In this document: positions 12,725 to 26,094 of the stretch, one piece after another
Position numbering within the stretch: position 1 is the stretch's first letter
How the letters are laid out: every line of letters starts with the position of its first letter
Made by a program: the position numbers and the translations under genes
DNA from: Delphinapterus leucas
Lineage: Eukaryota > Chordata > Mammalia > Artiodactyla > Monodontidae
Assembly (NCBI RefSeq): GCF_002288925.2
Contig: NW_022098021.1
Coordinates: forward strand, 1,380,824 to 1,444,823
Direction: 5' to 3'
DNA: 64,000 nt
The notes under the pieces: model-generated
Told to the model about the DNA's origin: nothing
What the model saw: only the letters and a program-made list of their open reading frames with translations
Database searches by the model: none

Positions 12725-13073
12725 CATCCCTGGTGGTGCAGTGGTTAAGGGTCCACCTGCCAATGCTGGGGACACGGGTTCGGGTCCTGGTCTGGAAAGA
12801 TCTCACATGCCACGGAGCAACTAAGCCCGTGCACCACAACTACTGAGCCTGTGCTCTAGAGCTTGTGAGCCACAACCACTGAGCCCGTGTGCCACAACTA
12901 CTGAAGCCTGCGCCTACAGCCCATGCGCCGCAACAAGAGAAGCCACCGCAATGAGAAGCCTGCGTTCTGCAATGAAGAGTAGCCCCAGCTTGCCGCAACT
13001 AGAGAAAGCCCACGCGCAGCAACAAAGACCCAACGCAGCCAAAATAAATAAATAGATTAATTAATTAAAAAAA
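12725..13073 (+). mobile_element. CHR-type SINE, 300-bp form
   Basis: Sense copy, opening 'catccctggtggtgcagtgg', with the repeated 'ccacaactactgag' motif in the body and an A/T-rich tail. The first bases are altered and I see no clear target duplication, so it is probably an older copy. Confidence 0.9.
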
Positions 13074-13849
13074 TTCACCTCCATTATTAGCAAATAAATT
13101 TAGTTTTTCTCTTCTTGAATATCAATACAGAAACTTATGGATTTTATTTACTCAATGTGTCATCAAGTACACTCATTTTTATGTTCAAATTGTCTCACTT
13201 GGCTAATGCCTCTTCCAGCTGACTCCTGTAGCATCTCGATCATCCCATTAGTCTCTGAGCACTTCCTTGCACAGCACAAGATGTCCCAGGCTCATTTTAT
13301 ATTTTCCTCCCCTGGACCTGACATTAGCCACTTCTTCAAGGGTCACTGGTTCCTTTTAATGATATTTAGAAACCAAACTCTGAATTCCCAGGGTACTCAC
13401 AGCTACTGGAGTTTCATTGCTTTTAGGCCCTTTGGGTTACAAAAGGAGCATTATACATTTATATTTATATTCACACTGATATTTCCAATTCAAACTGAAC
13501 AATTCAAATAGAACAGAGTTTTTTCCTTAATTTCTTGGCATTATATTTGTATCTCTTTACTTTCACAATGAAAATCTTAATTCCTAAGTAATTTACTTAT
13601 TTATTCAGTTTAAACTAAAATATACATAAAACAGTTTAAAAACTACATATTAGTTTAAGATTTCTTTGCAGTTTTTTTGTTTTATTCTGTTTTGGCTTTA
13701 AACTACATCCAACTAAGGAGTCCTGTGTTACTTTCAAAACTCACTTGAAATAATTCTTTCCTCTGTGTAGTTATAGTACCAACTTCATAAAATTAAGTTC
13801 ATTTCATGATCTCAAATTTTACAGTTTGCTTTTACCCCTCTTTGTTTTA

Positions 13850-14700
13850 TTTTTATTTTGGATATGTAACAAATATAAATGTTTCAAAGTTAAAACTATG
13901 TAAAAAAGATACTCAGAAAGGCCTGGCTTTCATTCCTCACCCCCTCACCCCAGATAATCATTTTTATTAGTGTTTGTTTTATCCTTCCACTATTTCTTTT
14001 AGCAAAATAAACAAGTATGTATTTCTGATTTCTTCCTTTATATATCTTGGTCTACACCTTGCTTTTTTCACTTACACCCTAGAAATCACTACACATTAGT
14101 ACAGAGACAACTATTGTTTCCTTTTTAAAGCAATGCATGGTATTCCACTGTGTGGGTGTTCCAGTTATACAACCAGGCCTCTATTGATAGCCATCTGGGT
14201 TGTCTCCAATCTTCTGCTGTTACAAACAGTGCAGCAATGAATAACCCTATGCATGTGTTGTTTACTTGTGGAAGTTTATCTTCAGTGCAGATTTCTAACA
14301 GTGGGATTACTGGACTGAAAGTAAATCTGTCTGCTTTCCCCAAACTCAATTATAGGGGTTGTGCCATTTTGATACTCCTACAAGCAATGCATGAGGCTGC
14401 TTATTTCTCTACAATAAAATATTTTCAGACTTTTGATACTACAGGGTAATTTTACTTTGCATTAAATAAATTAGGGTAAGAATCTTCTCATATGTTTATA
14501 AGCCATTTTTGTTTTTTTTTCCCTATGAACTGTCTATGTCACATCCATTTTTTTTTTTTTTTTTTTTAAATCAGGCTTTCCTCACTCCCTGGTTGTAAGA
14601 TCGTCCAGCCACGTTTTCTCCTAGTATTGGAAGGTTTATTTTTTATATTCAGATTTGGTCCATTTTGAAATGGCAGATTCCGGGGGTAGGAAAAGTATCA
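13850..14700 (-). mobile_element. old antisense LINE-1 piece
   Basis: Antisense L1 3' sequence, with the familiar 'gcatggtattccactgtg' and 'gtgggattactgg' at 14130-14310. Nearby 14460-14690 looks like further antisense L1 with a T run. Confidence 0.7.
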
Positions 14701-14841
14701 GATAAGCTTAAAGAAAATCTCCTGGCACCTGAAGATAAGGAAAGAAAAATGATGGTGACATGTCAAAAGGACACAGAAACCAAACTGAAAGGGTTCCTAC
14801 TGGCTAAATCTGGGACAATTTGAGCAACAAAATAAATGATA

Positions 14842-15200
14842 CAGGGATTTCCCTGGTAGTGCAGTGGTTAAGAATCGGCCTGCCAATGCAGGGGACACGG
14901 GTTCAAGCCCTGGTCCGGGAAGATCCCATACTCCGCGGAGCAACTAAGCCTGTGCGCTCCAACTACTGAGCTTGCGCTCTAGAGCCCGCGAGCCACAGCT
15001 ACCGAGCCCGTGTGTCACAACTACTGAAGCCCGCACACCTAGAGCCCGTGCTCCTCAACAAGAGAAGCCACCTCAATGAGAAGCCCACACACTGCAATGA
15101 AGAGTAGCCCCTGCTCGCTGTAACGAGAGAAAGCCCGCGTTCAGCAACAAAGACCCAATGCAGCCAAAAATAAATAAATAAATAATAAATTTATAAAAAG
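14842..15200 (+). mobile_element. CHR-type SINE, 300-bp form
   Basis: Sense copy opening 'gggatttccctggtagtgc' and ending in AAAT repeats. A 9-bp 'taaatgata' occurs on both sides (14833-14841 and 15201-15209). Confidence 0.92.
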
Positions 15201-16269
15201 TAAATGATATGTTATAATCCATAAAATAAGAATCCATGAGAGCAGGACGATGTAAATGAATGAATAAATAAATAAATGGGGAGGAGGGAAAGCTCTTCCT
15301 TTCAGTTTAATTCTAATTATTAAATGTAGAAGAAATCATAGAATTTAAAAAATCACCATTTGGCAACCAGCACAGTAATTGTTTCAAGCAAGAGTCCTCA
15401 ACAGATGCTAAAAAAGAGTAAGCGCAAGTAATCATGAACAGATTTTCCCACAAAGATACTTGTCTCAGGTTGGGTTCTCTGGAATCAGGTGCTGAGACAG
15501 AGTTTGGGGTGCAAGATACTCACTAGGGATCAACACGTGTGAAAGGAAGTGGGGGAAGCAGAATTGGGCAGAGGTAGACGTCTCACTATAGTTCAGGCCT
15601 ATCCAAGCTTTGGCCACAGGCAGGGAGCTCTGAAGAAGTCCACCCCTTCTCACTCAGCACTGGATGCCACCACCCAGGAAGGGTGTGACCTTGCGTGAGC
15701 TGAGTCACACTGAACAAACTGAGAGCTGACTGCTGGAAGCTGTCTGCTGACCGCACGTGCCACAACTGAGCAAGTCCTTCCTCAAAGAGGGATATGTGTG
15801 GGTTGTCTGGTCTACCAGAATACGTATTAATTACAAGGAAAACTGTACCTTTACAGAATGGAGAAACTTGGCTGATACCAGCTTACGTGGTGACCAAAGT
15901 AAACAGTTCCCAAGACAGTACAATCAATGACACAGCACTACTTTTGTGGTATTCATGCTATAAAATGTATACATGAGGAAACATCAGACATACCTAATTT
16001 GAGGGACATTCTACACAAGAAGCCTGTACTCTTCAAAAATGTCACAGTCATGAAACACAAAACAAGACTGAGTAGCTCTTCCAGATCAAAGGACACTAGA
16101 GAGACCTGACAGCTAACTGCAATGTGTGAGCCTGGCCAGGCCTGTGGAGCAGAACAACGGTTTAGTGGGACAACTGGATAAGTCCCAGTAAGGCTTACAG
16201 ATTAGAGAGTAGCATTTTATCATGCTAATTTCCTGATCTTGATATCTGTACTTTGATTATATAAGAGAA
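15201..16269. other. intron 1 stretch, possibly old repeats
   Basis: 15460-15790 has the feel of an old LTR or MER-type element ('ggttgggttctctggaatc'), but I cannot assign it. The rest shows nothing recognisable. Confidence 0.35.
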
Positions 16270-16625
16270 TGTTCTCTGCTATAGACTGAATGTTTGTGTT
16301 CCCCCAAAATTCATGTTAAATCCTAAGGCCCAGTGTGATAGTATTTGAAGGTGGGGCCTTTGGGAAGTGATTACATCATGAGAGTGAGTCTCTCATGAAT
16401 GGGATTAGTGCCCTAATAAGAAAGAGATCCCTCACTCCTTCCATCCCGTGACAATACAGTGAAAAGATGGCCATCTATGAACCAAGAAGTGAGCCCTCAC
16501 CGGACCCCTGCTGGCACCTTGATCTTAGACTTCCAGTCTCCCTAAGTGAGAAATAAATTTCTACTGTTTATAAGCCACCAACATAAGTCTACGGTATTCT
16601 GTTAAAGAACCTGAACAGACTAAGA
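16270..16625 (+). mobile_element. solo LTR-like old repeat
   Basis: A recognisable old dispersed repeat running from 'tagactgaatgtttgtgttc' through 'ggtggggcctttgggaagtg', 'gaatgggattagtgcccta' and 'gtgagaaataaatttct' to 'gaacagactaagaca'. It has an AATAAA and looks like a solitary LTR of the ancient mammalian type; I cannot fix the family name. Confidence 0.55.
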
Positions 16626-16849
16626 CACTCTTGTTTTTAGAACAAACACTGACGTATTTACAGGTAAAGGGACATAAGGTCTGCAACTTACTCTCAAATA
16701 TTTCAGAGACAGAATGAATAAATGATAAAGCATGTAGCAAATGATAACCTTTAGGGAATCTGGGTGAAGGATATATGAAAATTCTTTGTACTATTTTTCA
16801 CAAGTCTAAAATTATTTTAAAATAAAAAGTGTAAAATATAAGAAAAAAA

Positions 16850-18030
16850 GTATTTTATCCATTTGTAGTTTATCTTGGAATACAGTGTGAGATATGGACC
16901 CAATTTTATCTCTTATCAAATATCTATCCAGTTGTCCCAACTTCTCCTCTCCTCTTTATTCTAAATTTCTATATTTACTGTCTATTTCTGGACATTCTAT
17001 TCTATTCCATTGGCCAGTATGTCTGTCCACACATCATACCATACAATTGGTACACAATTTTTATAACAGATTTTATTTTTTAGAGCAGTTTTAGGTTCAT
17101 AGCAAAACTGAACAAAAAGTAGACAGAGTTCTTATTTACACCCCCTGCTCTCACAGTTTTAATTATAGCGATTTGTGGTTTAAAATCAGGTGGGGTTTTG
17201 CACTCTTTATCATTCTTTCAGAGATTTCTTGGTTGCTCTTTCTTGTTTATTCTTCCATGTGACCTTTAGGATCAACTTGTCTAGTGCCAGAAAAAACAAA
17301 ACAAAAAACCATTTACTGGGACTGGATTTATGCATTAAATTGGGGAGAACTGAAGTCTTCGTAATGCCGAGTTATTCTATTTATGAACATGAAATACGTA
17401 ATGTCTTCCCATTTGTTCAAGTCTACTTCTATGTTTTTCAGAAATGCTTTCCTCCTATAGACCTGGCATTTTTCTTGAGTTTCTTAAGTATTTTATCTTT
17501 TTGATGTTATTGGAAATGGAGACTTGACTTCTACCATATTTTCAATTATTCATTGTTTTATTTATTGTGTACGTATAGAAAGTATTGGGTTTTGTTTGCT
17601 AATTCTATATCCTGCCATTTTACTCAATTCCTTTTGTTTAAGTGTTCTGTTGTTATTGACTCTCTTGGCTTTTCAACATATACTATCACGTCATCTGCAT
17701 GTAGAAATAGCTTTCCCTCTTCCTTTCCAATGTCTTATGCTTCTGATTATTCTCTCTTGATTGAATGTGGTAACTGGTTTTGTCAATACAATGTTATTCA
17801 ATACATAGCAATGGACACAGTGATACGTATTTACTGCTGGTTTTAGTGGAAATTAAGTATTTTGTGTGTGTGCAATTTTGTTTGAAAGGTATCCGTTTAC
17901 TCGTATTTTATTATGTTTTTAATCGGGTATGGATGTTGGATTTTTCAAATATCTTTTTGGCATCTATAGAAGTCATGATTTTTCTTCCTAAATGTATTAA
18001 TATGATGAATCAAGTGACAAAAGTAGAAGG
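16850..18030 (-). mobile_element. old antisense LINE-1 piece
   Basis: Antisense L1 ORF2, recognisable from 'atcttggaatacagtgtg', 'atcctgccattttactc' and 'cacgtcatctgcatg'. Open frames on the plus strand here are shadows of it. Confidence 0.75.
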
Positions 18031-18589
18031 AATTAGTTATTACCCTTTACATCCACTGCTAACACCATTTCCTTCAGAGGCACAAGCCCCTTCAGTTCTG
18101 ATCGCTTACCACCCCCAACACCACTAATGGAGCTTTGTTCCCAAAGGTCAACAACTGTCTTAAGTCTAAAAGGATTTAAATAGATGTTTCATGAAAAAGA
18201 ATTCTACGGCAAAAAAGAATTTAGAAAACTACTGGATTAAACAAATTTACATACTTAGTTACAGCAGGGCTTCTTAAAATGTGTAATGTGCAAATTAGCA
18301 CTGTGAAAATAACGATAGAGACCATTATATAAAGTCCAAATGAATCTGACAATGTGCATTTATACATTTTTGAATTCACAGTGTCAAATACAGTACCTGG
18401 AACACTAAACATTCCATGTTTGTTACATTACTAAAATAACATAGAGATTTTTTTTCTTAAACAAAATTCACATTTTATTTAGGTTGAAATAAACATAGAG
18501 ATGTTTTTAAGGTCAGGAGAGTATCTGTATTTGAAATTGTGGGTTATCTACTCTGTGAATACATTCCAATTCTCCCTCTTGTACTAGGA

Positions 18590-19180
18590 CGGGAAGTGGC
18601 AGAAACACAATCAATTCACTCATTCAATGAATCTACTGAGTACACATTACACAGGACCTGTTTTAGGTTCTGGAAATAAAGCAGTGAACACACTTATCAG
18701 GAGAGAAACGCAAACAACTACATGTCAAGAATTAATAAGTGCTATGAGGAACCACAAAGCAGGGTAAGGAGAAAGTGAAAGAGGAAGTACTTATTTTATA
18801 TAGGGTAGTCAGGAAAGCCTCTTTGATGGGGGAATATCTCAAAAGAAATCTAGATGAAGTGAGAGAGCTACGCTTGTGGAAATCCGGGAGGAAAGCATGC
18901 CAGGCAGAAGGAAGAGTAAGTACAAAGGTTCTCAGGTGGGACCACGCAAGGCCTGAGATGTAAGGAGGGCTGGCTGGCTGAAGCAGAATGAGTGAAGGAA
19001 GAGATGAGTCAGAAGCAGGGGCGGGCCAAGGCACTAAGGGCCTCACAGGCTCCGGAAGAGCTCTGGATTTCATTAGGAGCAAAGGAGGAAGCCACTGGAG
19101 CATGCAGAGGACTAAGGATCTTGACTTCGGCTTTAAACGATTCACTCTGGCTTTTTGGAGGGTGGGGGAAGAGCGGACCG
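18590..19180 (-). mobile_element. ancient L2-like repeat, antisense
   Basis: Carries 'tagtcaggaaagcctctttg', 'catgccaggcagaaggaa' and 'tcactctggctttttgg' in the order of a common old mammalian repeat whose reverse strand reads like L2. It explains the 194-codon open frame on the minus strand here. Confidence 0.55.
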
Positions 19181-20029
19181 TCAGGAGGCCAGGGCACGTG
19201 TGTACATGATGTGTGCCCAGCCACGACGCCACACCTCCTTTCTTAACGCTGACACCACTGTTAACATTTTGGTGTGCTCCAAAATGTTTATTATTTCCTT
19301 CAGGTGCTGATGGCATCCTTTCCGTGCAATTAGTTTAAAAGGCTTCCCTGAAGACTTCACATTTAATAAGCTCATGTTCAGTTAGTATGTCAATAATCAC
19401 TGTCCCTCCTATGAGTCCAGCTGGGTGGGCCAAAGTTCACGTTAGTGAGTATAACGCAGCACTGGAGAGAGTGAAAGAACAGAGAGAAGAGAAATGTTTT
19501 AAAAGCAATTAAAAGGAATCCTTATCATCAAGACTTACGGATCTCTGTCCTAGAGAAATCGCTTCTTCATAAAACCATAATCCCCATTATTTGTGACTAT
19601 TTCAGTTACTTAAGTGTAGGTGCCCATCTGCTCAAGAAGATGTGCCGCATGTCTCAGCAGTATGTAAATCTGTGTAGCTTATCTGCTCCCAGGAATAGCA
19701 GCAGTACTAATCTTCTTAAAGTCCCACGTGACGATGGTGTGGTGAGCTCCCCCCTTTGACAACAGTTCTCCCACATGCACACTACGGACACTATCACAAG
19801 CTCATAGCGAAACAGGAACCCACTTTTACAACAGGATCTTCAAATGCAGCCAGGTTTTTAAAAAGTGTGAGAATGTGCTCCTTCACTCACTTAAGACTGT
19901 GTGTGGGCATGGGGGGAACACAACTCTAAGAATTAAAAAAAACACTTCCTGCCGAAAAAGGGAAGGCAAGAAAAAGTATGCTCGTGGCTATTTACATGTC
20001 TCCCCACCCCCAGTAACATCTGAAAGTTT

Positions 20030-20105
20030 ACCCTGCTAAGACCGTTACGTGTTTCTGTAAGACAGGCATTATTACCCCGTTTTATACCATAGGGACAAAT
20101 TCAGG
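20030..20105 (-). mobile_element. MIR fragment, antisense
   Basis: 'ttattaccccgttttatacc' to 'ttcagggaggctaaatgag' is decayed antisense MIR. The right limit blends into the neighbouring old repeat. Confidence 0.6.
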
Positions 20106-20109
20106 GAGG

Positions 20110-20431
20110 CTAAATGAGTTATTAAGATCATTCAACAAGTAGAAAGGTACAGCAAGGAGGCCAGTGTGGCAGCTGCAGAACAACTAGAAGAGTGAAAAGG
20201 AAATTACGTCAGAGACGTAATGAGGGGAAGAGGCCACAGTAAGGATGTTAAGAGCTCCACTGAACAAGAGAGGAGGCCAGCCAAGGTTTTCACTAGAGTG
20301 ACAAATCTGGTGTTAGTTTTAAAGGGATCATTCTGGCTGCTTTGTGGAAGATAGGGTACAGGTGGGAAGATCGGGGTGAAATGAGGAGGAAGAGACAAGA
20401 CATAAGGGTGCTACAATAAAATAAGTGATAT
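20110..20431 (-). mobile_element. ancient repeat, same family, part 1
   Basis: Shares 'gcaaggaggccagtgtggc' and 'gatcattctggctgctttgtg' with the family seen at 18590-19180. It is cut by the SINE at 20432, and a likely continuation occurs from about 21240. Confidence 0.5.
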
Positions 20432-20645
20432 GGGCTTCCCTGGTGGCACAGTGGTTGAGAGTCCGCCTGCCGATGCAGGGGACACGGGTTCGTGCCCCAG
20501 TCCGGGAAGATCCCACATGCTGCGGAGCGGCTGGGCCCGTGAGCCATGGCCGCTGAGCCTGCGCGTCCGGAGCCTGTGCTCCGCAACGGGAGAGGCCACA
20601 GCAGTGAGAGGCCCGCGTACCGCAAAAAATAAATAAATAAATAAA
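20432..20645 (+). mobile_element. CHR-type SINE, 200-bp form
   Basis: Sense copy with 'gggcttccctggtggcac' and an AAAT-unit tail. It is flanked by near-identical 'aaaataagtgata' and 'aaaataaagtgata'. It breaks an ancient repeat that begins near 20110. Confidence 0.92.
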
Positions 20646-20695
20646 AATAAAGTGATAATGTGGCATAACAAACCAGCTCAAACTTAGTGACTTTA

Positions 20696-20825
20696 TTATC
20701 ATTTCTTCTCTGGCCGCACAGCACATCATGCAGGATCGTAGCTCCCCAACCAGGGGTTGAACCTGCACCCCCTGCAGTAGAAGCGTGGAGTCTTAACCAC
20801 TGGACCACCAGGGAAATCCCCCAAC
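20696..20825 (-). mobile_element. short CHR-type SINE
   Basis: Antisense short form containing 'ctccccaaccaggggttg' and 'aaccactggaccaccagg'. A 13-bp target duplication 'cttagtgacttta' flanks it (20683-20695 and 20826-20838). Confidence 0.93.
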
Positions 20826-21239
20826 CTTAGTGACTTTAAACAACCGCCATTTATTATTTCCTACGATCGCGTGGATCAGCAGTTCAGGCTGTGATCTGCT
20901 GGGCTGTTTTTCTACTATAGCTGCAGTCAACAGGCAGCTAGACTGGGGCAGGAGCTCATCCACACATCAGGCACTTTGGTGCTTAACTCATCTTGCCTTG
21001 GCCTCTCTCTCCATGTGGTCCAGCCTGAACGGCGACCAGAATGTTCCAGAAGAGTTAACATGAAAGATGCATGCTGTTTTGAGCCTAGGCTCCAGATCTC
21101 ACACATCACTCCCACCACGTTCTATTAGTCAAAAAAGTACAAAGCCAGCCCAGATTCACTGGGTGGGTAAACAGACTCCACCTCTTGGGAGGAAGTAGAA
21201 ATTATTGTGGCCACGTTTTTCAACCTACCACACACGACA

Positions 21240-21540
21240 GAGATCACGGTGGCTTGAAGAAATATAGCTGCAATGGTGGTGGTGAGAAGCAACTGGATTT
21301 TGGTACACTTAATGACAGGATGTGCTGATTACGGGATGTAAAATGACTTTTCAACCAAGGAACTGAAAGGATGAAACTGCCATTACTGAGCTAAGATAGG
21401 AGGCGCCGTTCAGCAGAGAGAAGAAAACTCAAATGAGTTTTGTTTTGGACAATAAGTCCGAGATGCCTCTAAGATATATGAGCAGAGATGTCAAGTAAAC
21501 AGACATTAGAGGCTGGAGTTCAGCATGTGACGTCTTTGTT
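21240..21540 (-). mobile_element. ancient repeat, likely continuation
   Basis: 'ggtggtggtgagaagcaact' and 'agagatgtcaagtaaacag' fit the next part of the repeat begun at 20110. The intervening 20860-21235 looks like another old element, family unknown, possibly inserted later. Confidence 0.4.
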
Positions 21541-21928
21541 GCCACAAAGTGGAAGTGACCAGCAGAGAAGAAAAGTTTTATCCATGTGACTAGGGCATGA
21601 TGTTGTTCTTCCAAATAGTCTAACCTGGTTTCTAAGTTGTCCAGCACCTCTTCCATCTTCCTTGACTTATAAGAAAGCACTAAAGGCCCAAAGAAGGTTC
21701 AGTTTATATGGAAGAAAATATAAAAGCTCTTTTTGTTCGTTTGGGCTTGGGTTTTTGGGGGTATTATCTACAGAGTTCTCTCAGACCAATCTGCTTTCTA
21801 GTATCAACAGAAAATGCTACCAGATTAAATCACTAGCAGTCATAAGGAAAAAAAAATTGTTCTTCAAAAAAAGAAAAGAAAAAGGCCAGGATAATGAAGA
21901 ATGCAAATAATGAAGTTTGCAGAACACT

Positions 21929-21964
21929 ATAGCTTTCTTTTTTTTTTTTTTAACAATAGCTTTC
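21929..21964 (-). repeat. tail-only insertion: poly(T) with flanking duplication
   Basis: A T-rich run (21938-21951 plus AACA) is bounded by two copies of 'atagctttc' (21929-21937 and 21956-21964), with no element body. Confidence 0.65.
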
Positions 21965-22559
21965 AAAAGGCAAGTTATATAGAAAAGTATTACACTCCAG
22001 CTCTAAAAACAGATATGAAATAACAAAATTAAAACATTTTAAAAAACACTCTAATTCATGTCATTCCTATAATTATGTCCTCTATTGAGGACGAGATTTA
22101 GGGAGCCAGATTTTTTCAAAACAGTATCATCATAATTTCAAAGAATCATTGTTTCAAAATCCAAAACAGAGACTGCAGAACCAATAAACAATATCATGTA
22201 GCCTTTAACCCCAAAGAATGTTGAAATATATGTTGGTAATTATAATTTAATTGTTATTGTGGATGTTTGTTCAACATATTCAAAAATGATTCAAGTGAGT
22301 TTATAGGAGTATGATTCCATTTGATTCAACACGTATTTATTGAAAGTCTACTAGTAACTAGATTCTCTAGTGGATACAAAGATGAACAGGACCCAACCAT
22401 ACTATAAATCTTAAAAGCGGGATTTTTAAAATACTTAAACGTAATAAAGTGTATGGCTTTTATTTATATTCTAATTCAATGCACAAGTGATCTGTGGAGG
22501 CTTACTAGAAATATATTCTTAAATAAAACTGCATTTTAGAAACAGAAAAATACAAATTA

Positions 22560-24870
22560 GAATGTGAAGTAGAGAATAAAGGGAGAGATACTGATATATG
22601 CTACAATACAGATGAACCTCCAAAACATGTGAAAGACACCAGGCACAAAAGACCACTTACTGTTTGACTTCATTTATATGAGATGTCCAGAAAAGGCATG
22701 CAGAGACAGAGCGTTGATTAGTGTTGCCTGCGACTGGGGATGGGAACAGGAATTAACCACAAATGGTCACAAGGGATCTGACTGGGGTGATCAAAAATGT
22801 TCTAAAAATGGATGGTCGTAATGACTGCGTAACTTGGTTAAGTTTTCTAAAAAATCACTACAAATAAATAAATTTTATGGTATGTAAATTATACCTCGAT
22901 AAAGTTGCTTTTTGAAAAAAAGGCAAAATAAAAACTTTTACATACACAAGCAGAAATAACTTATCACCAACTGACCTGCATTACAATAAATGTTAAAGAA
23001 AGCCCTCAGGCAGAAGAAAATGACACCAGTTGGAAATACAGATTTATAAAAAAGAATGAAGTATACCAGAAATGATAACTACATAGGTAAACATATAATG
23101 TTTGTTTACTTATTTAAACATTTTTAAAAGATAATAAACTGTCTAAACAAAATAACAGCAATATAGTGTTAGTCTCATAGCATATAAAATGCTGACAACA
23201 ACAGCATAAAGCCTACGAGGGAAGAAATGGAAGAACGCTTTTACAGGGTACTGTATGTGAACTGGTATATCAATGGAAGGTGGAGTATGATAAATTAAAT
23301 ATGTATGCTATAAACCTTCAAGCAATGACTAAAGTAAGAGTTACAGCTAATAAGCCAACAAAAGAGAGAAAACAGAATCATACAAAATCATTTAAAATCT
23401 TTTGAAAATTGATTAATTCAAAAGAAGGCAGGACGAGGAGGAAAAGGGAAAAAAGAACAGACAGGACAGATTTTTTAAAAAGCAAATGATAAGACTTAAA
23501 GTTACCCATATCAACAATCACGTTAAATGCAAATGGTCAAAACAGGCCAATTAAAAGGTAGAGGTGGTACAGCACGGTGACATCGCTGTATTTGAGAGTT
23601 GCTGAGAGAGTAAATTTTAAAAGTTTGCATCACAAGGAAAGAACTTTGTAACTATGTGTGGTGATGGATGCTAACTAATCTTCTTGTGGTGATCATTTTG
23701 CAATACATGCATATATTGACTCATTATGCTGGACACCCAAAATGAATGTTATATGTCAATTAAAGCTCAATTTAAAACAAGAAAAGGAAGGGCAGATATT
23801 TTCAGACTGGATTAAAAAAGCAAGACCCAACTATATGCTGCTTACAAGAAATGCATTTTAAATATAAAAATTAAACAGGTGAAAGTAAAAGGACATACCA
23901 TGCTAATACTAATCAAAAGAAAGATTAGTGGACATGTTAATATCTGCTAAAGTAGATTTCAAAGCAAACAATATCACCAGGGATAAGAAAGTCACTTCAT
24001 AATGATAAAGGGTCAATTCATGAAGAGGACACAACAATCCTAAACATTTTATGTACCTAATTACGGAGCTGCAAAATACATGAAGCAAAAGCTGAGAGAA
24101 CTACTAGGAGAAAGAGACAAATCCAATTATTGTTATACCTCTCTGAGTAATTAATTGATAAAACAAATAGAAAATCAGCAAGAACACAGAAGATTCAAAC
24201 ACTATCAAGCAACCTGCCTTAACTGACATTTATGGAGCATTATGACATAACAGAATACCCAACAACAAACAACAAAATACACTGCTGAATACAGAATACA
24301 CTTTTCTCAAATGCACATGGGACGCTTCAAAGACAGACCACATTCTGGGCCATAAAACAAGCCTGAATATATTTTAAAGGACAAGTCATAAAGGTATGTT
24401 CTCTGACCACACGGAATTACATTTGAAATCAGTAACAAAAAGAGATCTGAAAAATCCCCAAGTAACTGCAAACTAAATAGCATACTTATAAAATAACCTA
24501 TGGGTCAAAGGTGAAATGAAAAATGAAATTAGAAAATAATTTTAACCGAATTTAAATGAAAATACAATATATCAACATTCATGGGATGTGAATAAAGCAG
24601 TATTTGGGGTAGATATATAGGAGTAAACACTTAAAAAAGGGCTCAAATCAATTAGTTCAATTTGCATATTGAGAAACTAGAGAAAGATCAAGTTAATCCC
24701 AAAGTAAAAGAGAAAGGGAAATAATATAAGACAAGAAATCAGTGAAATAGAAAACAGAAAAACAATAGAGAAAAATAAGTGAAATCAAAAGCTGGTTCTT
24801 TTGAAATCAATAAAATACATTGGAGTCAACTGTGTCAAGACAGTGTGCTCAATGTTGATGTTTAAGTTAT
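22560..24870 (+). mobile_element. composite old LINE-1 block
   Basis: Several sense L1 fragments. 22560-22920 is a 3' end ending 'taaattatacctcgataaag'. 22930-23530 and 23790-24870 are 5'/ORF2-like. 23540-23780 is another 3' end inserted between them, ending in 'tatgtcaattaaagctc'. No intact frame remains. Confidence 0.7.
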
Positions 24871-25309
24871 TTATCTTGACTCTTTCTAAATCTGAAGAAA
24901 CTATGCAGGAGACATAGGAATTATTAGATACATAGATTCAGAGGTTACCGTTCTATCCTACATATCCTCTGAAAAAAGATAAAAGGCATATCCATCCTTG
25001 GACAAACCATACAGATCTTCCAAGTAATAGTTTTCTCAGAAGTAAAATAAAGGGATTGAACTAGATCATCTCTAAAATCTCTTTAAGGTCTCAGATCATC
25101 TAAATGCCAAATAAGAGGTACACATCTACTACTAACAGCTCCCAACGACCTGATAAAATCCTAGGAAACTGTACTAGCACTTTCCCCAACAATAACCAGC
25201 TTGACCAAGATGGAAAAGTTGGTCAATCCACCCATAACTAAACTCATATGTCTGAATATTAGCCTTGAGGAAAAAAAATGAAGGATTTCAGTTTAATTTA
25301 AAATCAAGG

Positions 25310-25692
25310 GGGCTTCCCTGGTGGCACAGTGGTTGAAAATCCGCCTGCCAATGCAGGGGACACGGGTTCGAGCCCTGGTCCGGGAAGATCCCACATGCTG
25401 TGGAGCAACTAAGCCCATGTGCCACAACTACTGAGCCTGTGCTCTAGAGCCCGCAAGCCACAACTACTGAGCCCACGAGCCACAACTACTGAGCCTGCGT
25501 GATGCAACTACTGAAGCCCGTGTGCCTGGAGCCTGTGCTCCGCAACAAGAAAAGCCACCACAATGAGAAGCCTGTGCACTGCAACGATGAGTAGCCCCTG
25601 CTCGCCACAATTAGAGAAAGCCCGTGAGCAGCGATGAAGACGCAACACAGCCAAAAATAAATAAATAAATAAAATTTTAAAAAATAAAAAAA
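25310..25692 (+). mobile_element. CHR-type SINE, 300-bp form
   Basis: Sense copy, with the 'ccacaactactgagcc' motif repeated three times, ending in AAAT units. An 11-bp target duplication 'taaaatcaagg' flanks it (25299-25309 and 25693-25703). Confidence 0.95.
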
Positions 25693-25831
25693 TAAAATCA
25701 AGGACCAATATTACTAATTACTCCATCGTTACTTCTCCGCTTTTCACCCCGTGAGATGGCCATCTCAGATGCATTACTTCTTCCTCAACTTTATCCTCAA
25801 TATTACTCCTACCAGTAATAGGAGTTGCTGA

Positions 25832-25879
25832 TTATATATATTTCTACGTGTATGTGTATATATGTGTGTATGTGTATGG
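25832..25879. repeat. TA/TG-rich simple repeat
   Basis: Alternating TA and TGTA units, imperfect, in ZDHHC20 intron 1. Confidence 0.8.
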
Positions 25880-26094
25880 AATTACAGAATTAAGAAGTTA
25901 TAGAGGCTAAGCTGGAACAAGGGCCTCTCATAAACAATTTATTTTTTCAAATGTCCTACAGTGGGCCATGCATTTTTACCATCTGAGATATTTAGGAACC
26001 TTCAGCTACTACCTTTCAGGAAAAAATTACCTTATATAAATAACTATAGATAAGACTGAAATCTGCCCTGAGTGTCCAGATCTGGATAATCAAG

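Larger units (their letters stand above)
11141..13850. other. intron 1 stretch with two unique-looking gaps
   Basis: Between the listed SINEs and the tail-only insertion, 11141-11539 and 13074-13850 show no gene or repeat I can name. 13137-13511 is open on the plus strand but has no similarity or splice context. Confidence 0.5.

Noticed and set aside
18732..19316. 194-codon open frame on the minus strand
   Set aside because: It lies in an ancient L2-like repeat, has no similarity to a protein I know, and has no splice context.
20293..20808. 171-codon minus-strand frame
   Set aside because: It runs through two SINEs and an old repeat. SINE bodies stay open in several frames because of their composition.
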